DNA of 10,880 nucleotides, taken from contig VGKN01000027.1 in assembly GCA_016867055.1 (NCBI GenBank), positions 1-10,880 on the forward strand, in the 5' to 3' direction. The translations under genes were made by a program, and so were the position numbers. Source of the stretch: Candidatus Omnitrophota bacterium (GTDB lineage Bacteria > Omnitrophota > Koll11 > VGKN01). Shown here in pieces: positions 1-5,791 of the stretch. A model generated the notes under the pieces. The model did no database searches, had not been told where the DNA came from, and saw only the letters and a program-made list of their open reading frames with translations. Position 1 is the first letter of the stretch. The number at the start of each line of letters is the position of its first letter.

Positions 1-392
1 AATAAACTAACTTGAATCCCTGACATTTTTAGAGTACCCAAGGCTTTTTTTATCTTCTTAAAACTTAAAACCACATCCAGACCGCCCTCTGTGGTTAATT
101 CTTTACGTCTTTCTGGAACAAGGGTCGCCTGATATGGCTTAACCTGCAGGGCTATATCCACTATTTCAGACGCTATAGACATCTCTAAGTTCAGATGCGT
201 TTTTATCACCTTGATTAAACCAAACAGGTCTTTCTCCTTGATATGGCGCCTGTCTTCTCTTAAATGAGCCACTATGCTGTCAGCGCCCGATTTTTCACAA
301 AGTAGGGCCGCTCTTATAGGATCTGGCTCAAGACCACCGCGCACCTCTCTTAACGTTGCAACGTGATCTATATTGACTCCAAGTTTTGGCAT
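1..392 (-). CDS. pdxJ: Pyridoxine 5'-phosphate synthase PdxJ, N-terminal part (cut by window edge)
   Basis: PdxJ condenses 1-deoxy-D-xylulose 5-phosphate with 3-amino-2-oxopropyl phosphate to give pyridoxine 5'-phosphate, the last ring-forming step of the DXP-dependent vitamin B6 pathway in the cytoplasm. I translated 130 codons from the ATG at 392-390. The start reads [20 protein letters not shown], a PdxJ hallmark. It is followed by [10 protein letters not shown] (residues 42-51, with the family's active-site His and Arg), NLEM with Glu70, and [17 protein letters not shown] (91-107). The family is about 240 residues long, so roughly the C-terminal half lies outside the window. No stop or frameshift is seen in the visible part. 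The gene begins 8 bases after the cdaR stop with no clear Shine-Dalgarno (the gap reads ATCTTCCT), so translation probably depends on coupling to cdaR. Identification is confident from the motifs alone. Confidence 0.95.
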   Translation of the reverse strand, partial: MPKLGVNIDHVATLREVRGGLEPDPIRAALLCEKSGADSIVAHLREDRRHIKEKDLFGLIKVIKTHLNLEMSIASEIVDIALQVKPYQATLVPERRKELTTEGGLDVVLSFKKIKKALGTLKMSGIQVSL

Positions 393-400
393 AGGAAGAT

Positions 401-817
401 TTAGGGGGACTTTTCAATAGGTATTGTAACTTCTACAAATCCATTCTTTAAGGATATGCCCTCCTTAAAGGAGACAAGTTCTACTTTTTTTGTAAAGGTT
501 TTAGAAAATCCCGAGATACTTATAGGAAATGTCCTTATAAAAGCTGTATCTTCTATCGCTTCCTTTGGACCCACTATAAATATACTCTCGGGCTTGATTG
601 CAATCTTTTCTTTTATGACCTTGAATCCCTCCTGGGGTATTCCCTCAAGCACCAGTTGCACTGCAACCTTCTTTGATATCAGAATCTCTGAAGAAACATT
701 TTCTTTATTTAACCTATGCTGTTCACGGTTTAATACTTCTTTAACATAAAACCAACAGCTTACGGACAATATAAGTGCGGCAATTTTTAGCCAAAAATTA
801 TTTAATAGCCATTTCAT
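401..817 (-). CDS. cdaR: Small single-domain YbbR protein, likely CdaA regulator CdaR
   Basis: A 138-residue protein with one N-terminal membrane segment (about residues 6-25) and then one YbbR-type domain (about 48-135). The domain includes [15 protein letters not shown], a [13 protein letters not shown] turn and a final VEVTIPIEK strand. YbbR-domain proteins encoded next to cdaA are known as CdaR, an extracytoplasmic membrane-anchored partner that modulates the diadenylate cyclase CdaA. Firmicute CdaR usually has three or four YbbR repeats; this one has one, so it is a minimal form. The ATG at 817 lies inside the end of cdaA (20-base overlap), which supports translational coupling; only a weak purine stretch precedes it. 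pdxJ follows after 8 bases, whereas glmM is the common neighbour in other bacteria. The family call rests on domain pattern plus position, and the regulatory role is inferred from homologues. Confidence 0.85.
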   Translation of the reverse strand: MKWLLNNFWLKIAALILSVSCWFYVKEVLNREQHRLNKENVSSEILISKKVAVQLVLEGIPQEGFKVIKEKIAIKPESIFIVGPKEAIEDTAFIRTFPISISGFSKTFTKKVELVSFKEGISLKNGFVEVTIPIEKSP

Positions 818-1607
818 CTAAAGATTCTCTTAATGGTATTTTCTTTATCAATTTACCAGGTAATTTTGGTTTATAAAGTTCTTTTAAGATACGTTCAAGC
901 GCATCCTTATCAAGATCTCGGCTTAATCCCCCCTCAAGGGAGATGGAAATTGCTCCTGTTTCTTCTGAAACAACCAAGACAACAGCATCTGTCTCTTCGG
1001 TTAGACCAATTGCTGCCCTGTGTCGTGTCCCAAGGGCTCTGCTTATCCTTTGATTCTGCGTGAGTGGAAACAGGCATCCTGCTGCCGCTATTCTATCCGA
1101 TTGGATTATAACGCCTCCGTCGTGAAGTAAGGAATTTGGCATAAATATTGTCTCCAATAATTCACCTGTTACCTTACTATCAATAACCGTGCCTGTTTCA
1201 ATATAATTTTTAAGGCCTGCCTCTCTTTCTATTGCAATTAAGGCGCCTATTTTTTTCTTGGAAAGTTCTATAACAGAGTTTACAATCTCATCTATAATAT
1301 GCTCTTCCTTCATAAAAAATCCAAAAATATGGTCCTGACCTATCTTGGCAAGGGCATGTCTAAGCTCAGGCTGAAATATTATCAGAAATGCAAAGATAGA
1401 AAGGGCAAACAATTTTGTCAAAATCCAATTTAAAATATCAAGTTCTAACTTCTGTATGATTAAGAAGATAATCGCTAAGAGTATAAGCCCTTTTAAAACT
1501 TGAACAGCCCTTGTATTTTTTATAAACAGTAAAATCCTGTAAAAAACAAACCATAGAACTATTATCTCTATAGCAGGCTTCCAGATTTTTAAAAATAAAC
1601 CTTCCAT
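798..1607 (-). CDS. cdaA: Diadenylate cyclase CdaA (membrane DAC-domain enzyme)
   Basis: CdaA joins two ATP molecules into cyclic di-AMP, a second messenger tied to potassium/osmotic balance and cell-wall homeostasis. The 269-residue protein has the usual layout: three membrane segments (about residues 12-29, 38-53 and 62-79), then FQPELRHALAKIG leading into the cytoplasmic DAC domain. Catalytic signatures are LHDGGVII (161-168, the 'DGA' motif with Gly in the third place), GTRHRAAIGL (193-202, the RHR motif) and SEETG (214-218). The length matches the family (about 270). The start ATG (1607-1605) overlaps the folP stop as TAATG; there is no strong ribosome site, so reinitiation after folP is likely. 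Its 3' end overlaps cdaR by 20 bases. Both the enzyme family and its pairing with a YbbR protein are clear. Whether the DGG form changes activity cannot be judged from sequence. Confidence 0.95.
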   Translation of the reverse strand: MEGLFLKIWKPAIEIIVLWFVFYRILLFIKNTRAVQVLKGLILLAIIFLIIQKLELDILNWILTKLFALSIFAFLIIFQPELRHALAKIGQDHIFGFFMKEEHIIDEIVNSVIELSKKKIGALIAIEREAGLKNYIETGTVIDSKVTGELLETIFMPNSLLHDGGVIIQSDRIAAAGCLFPLTQNQRISRALGTRHRAAIGLTEETDAVVLVVSEETGAISISLEGGLSRDLDKDALERILKELYKPKLPGKLIKKIPLRESLDEMAIK

Positions 1608-2563
1608 TAGTTCAAGTTTAAAATTGCATCTGTAAGAATAGAAACCTGGCGCATTGCTTTTACATCATGAACCCTTACAATATGCGCGCCTTTCATAATT
1701 GATACCGCTACAGTTGCTGCTGTGCCAAAAACTCTTTCATCTACCTCTAAATTCAACACCTTCCTTATAAATGACTTTCTTGAGGTTCCAATAAGTATCG
1801 GCCTTTCTAATGCCTTAAACTCATCAAGCCTGTTTAGAATCTCAAGATTATGTGCTTTTGTCTTTCCAAAACCAACCCCTGGGTCTATTATAATATTATC
1901 TTCTTTAATCCCATTTGTCTTTAAATATTCTATCCTTTTTCTTAAAAAGTTAATTACTTCTGAAACCACATCTTTGTATCGTGGATTATCCTGCATATTC
2001 TGTGGTGAGCCTTTCATATGCATTAAAACTACAGGAACGTTATATTTTTTAACAACCTCTACAAGCCTTTTATCCTGCCTTAGAGCAGAAATATCATTAA
2101 CTAAAGATGCGCCTTCTTCTAAGGCGCATCTGGCAACTTCACTTTTATAGGTATCAATTGAAATGGGTATCTTAATCTTTTTAACTAATTTCCTAATAAC
2201 GGGTATAACCCTCTTTAACTCCTCGTTTATTTTTACTGGTTTTGAATATGGTCTTGTAGACTCTCCTCCAATATCTATTATATCTGCCCCTTCTTCCTCC
2301 AATTGAAGGGCTCTATTTATAGCGTCCTTTTCTCTAAAATAAAGTCCGCCATCGCTAAATGAATCGGGTGTCACATTTAAGATACCCATTATCAGGGTAT
2401 TTTTTCCTAACTCTAAAGAAAAACTTCCATATCTTAAGCTAAATTTCTCTCTATGAATTCTGTTTACCGCTGACACTGGTTTAATACCGCTATCAGTGCA
2501 TACCCTTAGAGAAAATTCTCTAACTGGGTTTACTTTCTCCCTCTTGGGTTGACTTGTTTTCAT
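1607..2563 (-). CDS. folP: Dihydropteroate synthase FolP with an unusual N-terminal extension
   Basis: FolP condenses 6-hydroxymethyl-7,8-dihydropterin pyrophosphate with p-aminobenzoate to give dihydropteroate in folate synthesis; it is the sulfonamide target. The signatures are complete: MGILNVTPDSFSDGG (59-73), GADIIDIGGESTRP (92-105), SIDTY (135-139), NDI (156-158), MHMKGSPQNMQ, IIDPGVGFGK, GTSRKSF and a final RVHDV. The reading frame is 318 codons, while family members are mostly 270-285. The excess is at the N-terminus: residues 1-43 look unrelated to FolP and are encoded by a palindromic, partly tandem-repeated stretch. The ATG at 2563 is preceded by GGGGATAG, a usable ribosome site, and lies 44 bases inside ftsH. 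A later GTG at codon 30 (2476-2474) is the main alternative but has a poor site. The core annotation is secure; the true start is not. Confidence 0.94.
   Translation of the reverse strand: MKTSQPKREKVNPVREFSLRVCTDSGIKPVSAVNRIHREKFSLRYGSFSLELGKNTLIMGILNVTPDSFSDGGLYFREKDAINRALQLEEEGADIIDIGGESTRPYSKPVKINEELKRVIPVIRKLVKKIKIPISIDTYKSEVARCALEEGASLVNDISALRQDKRLVEVVKKYNVPVVLMHMKGSPQNMQDNPRYKDVVSEVINFLRKRIEYLKTNGIKEDNIIIDPGVGFGKTKAHNLEILNRLDEFKALERPILIGTSRKSFIRKVLNLEVDERVFGTAATVAVSIMKGAHIVRVHDVKAMRQVSILTDAILNLN
2462..2523. repeat. Palindrome plus tandem repeat at the ftsH/folP junction
   Basis: A perfect 8-bp inverted repeat, TTAGAGAAAATTCTCTAA, occupies 2506-2523, and the ftsH stop codon (2522-2520) lies inside it. 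Beside it are two adjacent imperfect direct copies: GTTTACCGCTGACACTG (2462-2478) and GTTTAATACCGCTATCAGTG (2479-2498). The whole stretch is read through as part of the FolP N-terminal extension. The combination of palindrome and tandem units, placed exactly at a gene junction, looks like an inserted repeat element, but no second copy is visible in this window. Confidence 0.6.
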
Positions 2564-4379
2564 CTATCCCCAAACCTGTAAGTTTCTTTACCTCTTCCCC
2601 GTCCAATACCTCCTTTTCCATAAGCGCCTCGGCCAAAAGTTTCAGTTTGTCTTTATACTTTGTGAGTTCTTCCTTTGCTCTTGCATAACATCCATCGATA
2701 ATATGCCTTACCTCTTGGTCAATTGTCAAGGCGGTCTCCTCTGAATAATTTCTTTCCTCAACAATATCCCTTCCCAGAAATAAAGGACCCCCGCGTCTTC
2801 CCAAGGTAAGATTGCCGAGTTTTTCACTCATTCCGAATTCACATACCATTTTTCTTGCAATCTCTGTTGCTACCTCAAGATCATTCTGTGCACCTGTGGT
2901 GGACTCGTTAAATATCATTTCCTCTGATGCTCTACCACCTAAAAGACCAATAAGCTTTCCAAGAAGTTCTTTCTTGGTCACAATATATCTATCCTCAATT
3001 GGAAGTTGCATTGTATAACCGAGCGCCATGCCACGGGGTATTATAGACACCTTATGTAAGGGGTCTGCTCCTGGTATTAGAATGCTCATAAGTGCATGGC
3101 CTGACTCGTGGTATGCTACTATAGATTTTTCATACTGACTTATGACGCGTGACTTTTTCTCAGGACCTGCTATTACCCTTTCTATTGCGGCCTCAAGTTC
3201 ATCCAACATGACCGAGTTTTTATTTCGCCTTGCAGCCAAGAGCGCTGCCTCGTTTGCAAGATTAGCAAGGTCTGCACCCGAAAAACCAGAGGTCTGTTTC
3301 GCAATAGATTTCAAATTAACATCCTTATCCATCTTTATATTTTTTGTATGAACCTTCAGAATTTCTTCCCTTCCTATAATATCAGGTCTGTTTATTACTA
3401 TCTGCCTGTCGAACCTTCCCGGCCTAAGAAGGGCAGGGTCTAATACATCAGGCCTATTAGTTGCAGCAATTAAAATCACGCCTTCCTGTGTATTAAATCC
3501 ATCCATCTCAACCAAAAGGGCGTTAAGGGTTTGCTCTCTTTCGTCATGCCCACCACCTATCCCAGCAAAACGTTGCCTTCCAACGGCATCTATTTCGTCA
3601 ATGAATATAATGCAACCCTTACCGCCTGCCTTGGCTGCACGCTTTCCCTGCTCGAATAAATCCCTAACCCTTGAGGCACCCACACCAACAAACATCTCAA
3701 CGAAGTCAGAACCACTTATGCTAAAAAAGGGAACGCCTGCCTCACCGCTAACCGCCTTTGCCAGAAGGGTCTTTCCTGTTCCTGGTGGACCCATTAGCAG
3801 TACTCCCTTGGGTATCTTACCGCCAAGCCTTGTAAACTTCTTCGGGTCTTTTAAGAATTCTATTATCTCCTTTAATTCTTCCTTAGCCTCATCAACCCCT
3901 GCAACATCATTAAATGTAACCTTTACCCTATCTTCTGCAATCTGAGTGGCTTTGCTCTTCCCAAAAGATAAGAGCCTTCCGCCACCCTGGGCACTCCTGT
4001 ATATTAAAAGCCAGAAAAGGGCAAAGAAAATTATGGGTCCTAAAACGGTTAAGAAAAAATTAGTCCAAAATGTCCTTTCAGGCTTTATGTCAAAGTTGGG
4101 GACCTGTTCTCTTAATAATCTTACGATGTCTTGGTCTGTTTCAGGTATATTTACAGTAAAGACTGTATTATCATTAAAAACGCCCCGTATAGTATTTCCC
4201 ATCTTTGAGGCGTTTTTAATCTGCTGGGTTTTGTTATTTGTTTCTACAATACGGTAAAATTCACCATAGGTTAATTCTCTGGGAACCTTGACAGAAAAAG
4301 AGCTTACATTTAACAATACCATGCCGAGTACTAAAAATATAAGCCAGATTAAAAATATCTTATTGTTATTTCGTTTCAT
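2520..4379 (-). CDS. ftsH: ATP-dependent zinc metalloprotease FtsH
   Basis: FtsH is the membrane-anchored AAA+ protease that unfolds and degrades misassembled membrane proteins and short-lived regulators as a hexamer. The 619-residue protein has two membrane segments (about 8-27 and 106-127) around a periplasmic domain. Then comes the AAA module: Walker A GPPGTGKT (197-204), pore loop MFVG (229-232), Walker B IIFIDEID (257-264), and the second region of homology with arginine fingers at 322 and 325 (GRFDR). The protease domain has HESGH (424-428) with the third zinc ligand Asp500 in TTGAQNDLE. The length is typical. The start ATG follows an A/T-only leader; the nearest AGG is 16 bases upstream, so the ribosome site is weak. 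The C-terminal tail (after about 605) is short and polar, and its stop falls within a palindrome shared with folP. A tilS gene, often directly upstream, is absent here. Confidence 0.97.
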   Translation of the reverse strand: MKRNNNKIFLIWLIFLVLGMVLLNVSSFSVKVPRELTYGEFYRIVETNNKTQQIKNASKMGNTIRGVFNDNTVFTVNIPETDQDIVRLLREQVPNFDIKPERTFWTNFFLTVLGPIIFFALFWLLIYRSAQGGGRLLSFGKSKATQIAEDRVKVTFNDVAGVDEAKEELKEIIEFLKDPKKFTRLGGKIPKGVLLMGPPGTGKTLLAKAVSGEAGVPFFSISGSDFVEMFVGVGASRVRDLFEQGKRAAKAGGKGCIIFIDEIDAVGRQRFAGIGGGHDEREQTLNALLVEMDGFNTQEGVILIAATNRPDVLDPALLRPGRFDRQIVINRPDIIGREEILKVHTKNIKMDKDVNLKSIAKQTSGFSGADLANLANEAALLAARRNKNSVMLDELEAAIERVIAGPEKKSRVISQYEKSIVAYHESGHALMSILIPGADPLHKVSIIPRGMALGYTMQLPIEDRYIVTKKELLGKLIGLLGGRASEEMIFNESTTGAQNDLEVATEIARKMVCEFGMSEKLGNLTLGRRGGPLFLGRDIVEERNYSEETALTIDQEVRHIIDGCYARAKEELTKYKDKLKLLAEALMEKEVLDGEEVKKLTGLGIDENKSTQEGESKPS

Positions 4380-4406
4380 ATTTTTATTTTATTAACCTAA
4401 AAAATA

Positions 4407-4435
4407 ATTTTAACAACTAATTTAAGAAAATTCAA
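4407..4435 (-). promoter_or_regulatory. Possible sigma70-type promoter for ftsH-folP-cdaA-cdaR-pdxJ
   Basis: On the minus strand TTGAAT (4435-4430) and TAAAAT (4412-4407) are separated by 17 bases, matching 4/6 and 5/6 of the -35 and -10 consensus. The predicted start site is near 4400, about 20 bases before the ftsH ATG. The 100-base gap 4380-4479 that holds it is extremely A/T-rich, which makes chance matches likelier, and it shows no convincing terminator for the gene before it. Confidence 0.45.
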
Positions 4436-4479
4436 GCCAATTTTTATATTCTTGGGCAAGGTTATGAAAAAAGTTATTT

Positions 4480-4842
4480 TTAAGATTCGGAATGTTCAAA
4501 GAATTTCATCCTTAGGGTATAGAGTGTTTCATCAATATTGGCGTTTTCCTCAACGGTAAGATTGTTTTTTGTTTTATCTTTAAGCATTTGTATAGTATCA
4601 ATTATATACCTAGCATGTGTAAGGTCTGTCTGTGTCTTTTGGGTAACTGGATCGGGCATTAGGCCCAAATAGACAAATGCCTGCATTGCCAAGGAAGAGA
4701 TAAAAAGATTGAAATCTGCTATATGCTCATCGCGAAAATGCTCATTTTCTTTCTTTGGGGCTTCTGCCTTTTCTCTTTCAATGGATTCTTTCCAGTTTTC
4801 GTCTATCTTCCTATCCTTTTGTTCTCCTTCTATATTATCCAT
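4480..4842 (-). CDS. DUF1844 family protein of unknown function
   Basis: A 120-residue protein. Residues 1-40 are highly charged and probably disordered (rich in Glu, Lys, Asp). Residues 43-116 match the DUF1844 pattern: FNLFISSLAMQAFVYLGLMPDP, then ARYIIDTIQMLKDKTKNNLT and a final ETLYTLRMKFFE. No signal peptide or membrane span is evident, so a soluble cytoplasmic helical protein is likely. Family members are small proteins without an assigned activity. I chose the ATG at 4842 because AAAAGGGGG ends 6 bases before it and the conserved domain fits this length. The frame stays open to an ATG at 4941, but the extra 33 codons are encoded by a hairpin-rich spacer and have no family match that I recognise. 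It lies between amrB and ftsH on the same strand; the neighbours do not reveal a role. Confidence 0.85.
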   Translation of the reverse strand: MDNIEGEQKDRKIDENWKESIEREKAEAPKKENEHFRDEHIADFNLFISSLAMQAFVYLGLMPDPVTQKTQTDLTHARYIIDTIQMLKDKTKNNLTVEENANIDETLYTLRMKFFEHSES

Positions 4843-4886
4843 GTTTAACCCCCTTTTATCGCTTCGCCCTCGGCTTTGCTCGCCCA

Positions 4887-4906
4887 TTCCCCGAAAGTGT
4901 GGGGAA
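4887..4906. repeat. Short hairpin in the spacer before the DUF1844 gene
   Basis: TTCCCC (4887-4892) and GGGGAA (4901-4906) form a perfect 6-bp stem around an 8-base loop. It lies 45 bases before the DUF1844 start. Beside it, 4862-4884 is a run of related GGGCGA/GGCGAGC-like units on the minus strand. There is no T-tract after it on the transcribed strand, so it is not a standard terminator. Confidence 0.5.
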
Positions 4907-4929
4907 AATTTTTCTCGCCACAGCCTTTT

Positions 4930-4970
4930 AGGTTCTTTCATGTTTTTCCATCTATTTTGCGAAAGAACCT
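4930..4970. repeat. Inverted repeat directly after the amrB stop codon
   Basis: AGGTTCTTTC (4930-4939) and GAAAGAACCT (4961-4970) are perfect 10-base inverted arms around a 21-base loop. The second arm begins 1 base beyond the amrB stop (4972). On the transcribed minus strand the hairpin is followed by AAAAGG rather than a U-run, so termination is doubtful; mRNA stabilisation, processing or a repeat-element end are alternatives. Confidence 0.6.
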
Positions 4971-4971
4971 G

Positions 4972-5778
4972 TTATGTTATGATTATACCTGCATACCCAA
5001 CCACACTTTCATAATCTCCCGAGGTATTGCCACTTGTCTGGTATTTTACAAGATGCGCTTTTTTTGCGCCCAATAGTTTAACCGCCACCAGCATTACTGC
5101 TATAGGTGCATAACCGCATGCAGTTATCTCATATTCACTGATAGCCTTTAAAAACCTTTTTTCATCAAGTTCTAATATTGCCTCTATCGCTATCTTGTCC
5201 TTTCTGGATGCAGTCTCATGTTCTTCATAGTGGGTAAAATCAGAGCTCGCAATAATAGTGGTGTCTACCTTAAATTCTTTTACACACTCTGCTAACTCTC
5301 TACCTATTGTGCTATAGGTATCCAATGTAGCGCTTGTTATTACAATGGGAACTAGTTTGAAAGATTTATTTTTATACTGTAAAAATGGAAGTTCAACCTC
5401 AATTGAATGTTCATAGATATGGGCTTGGTAATCTGCCTTTAGGTATCGTGAGGTTTCAAGGAGTCTGTCTGAGAATTTATCGTCTATGGATATATCTCCG
5501 AGGGGGGTTCGCCATATTCCACTTGCCATAAGGCTAAAAGGCTTGCCATAACCTGTATGATTAGGGCCGATAACAATGTAAAAATCCTTTGGTTTAATTT
5601 GAGAGGCAACATTGGCAACAACAGGTCCTGAATAAACATATCCTGCATGGGGCATAATCGCACCCTTTGCATCAAAAAGTTCCTTTTCATAGACAAATAA
5701 CTCTGAAAGTTGTTTTTCTAACGAGATTTTATTTTTCGGATAAAATTGCCCAGCCACAGCTGGAGTTCTGACATTCAT
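4972..5778 (-). CDS. amrB: AmmeMemoRadiSam system protein B (MEMO1 family)
   Basis: A 268-residue MEMO-family protein, full length for the family. The conserved start RTPAVAGQFYP (4-14) is followed by AIMPHAGYVYSGPVVA (40-55, with His44), VIGPNHTGYG (69-78, with His74), an AHIYEHSIEVELPFLQ stretch (119-134), IIASSDFTHY (175-184) and ACGYAPIAVML (220-230, with Cys221). These His and Cys residues correspond to the metal-binding positions described for human MEMO1, by alignment from memory. In bacteria and archaea the gene often sits with an AMMECR1 protein (A) and a radical-SAM protein of the same system; neither is in this window, and the substrate of the system is not established. The ATG has a strong ribosome site, AGGTAGGAT, overlapping the stop of the M16 peptidase gene 12 bases upstream, so the two are cotranscribed and probably translationally linked. 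Confidence 0.92.
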   Translation of the reverse strand: MNVRTPAVAGQFYPKNKISLEKQLSELFVYEKELFDAKGAIMPHAGYVYSGPVVANVASQIKPKDFYIVIGPNHTGYGKPFSLMASGIWRTPLGDISIDDKFSDRLLETSRYLKADYQAHIYEHSIEVELPFLQYKNKSFKLVPIVITSATLDTYSTIGRELAECVKEFKVDTTIIASSDFTHYEEHETASRKDKIAIEAILELDEKRFLKAISEYEITACGYAPIAVMLVAVKLLGAKKAHLVKYQTSGNTSGDYESVVGYAGIIIT

Positions 5779-5783
5779 AGATA

Positions 5784-5791
5784 TCCTACCT
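5784..5791 (-). promoter_or_regulatory. Ribosome binding site of amrB, overlapping the preceding stop codon
   Basis: AGGTAGGA on the minus strand lies 5 bases before the amrB ATG (5778). Its first base is the last base of the M16 peptidase TGA stop (5793-5791). This fixes the amrB start and suggests coupled translation. Confidence 0.8.

Noticed and set aside
3601..3945. Plus-strand open frame of 114 codons opposite ftsH (and similar frames at 1722-2150, 8894-9322 and others)
   Set aside because: All lie antisense to well-identified genes, or run into one from the repeat region, and have no recognisable domain; they are shadows of the minus-strand coding sequence.
4843..4941. Longer start for the DUF1844 protein at the ATG 4941-4939
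   Set aside because: The added 33 residues are encoded by a hairpin-rich spacer and match nothing in the family, while the ATG at 4842 has a clear AAAAGGGGG site.
4930..4970. Terminator after amrB
   Set aside because: The loop is 21 bases and the stem is followed by AAAAGG on the transcribed strand rather than a U-run.
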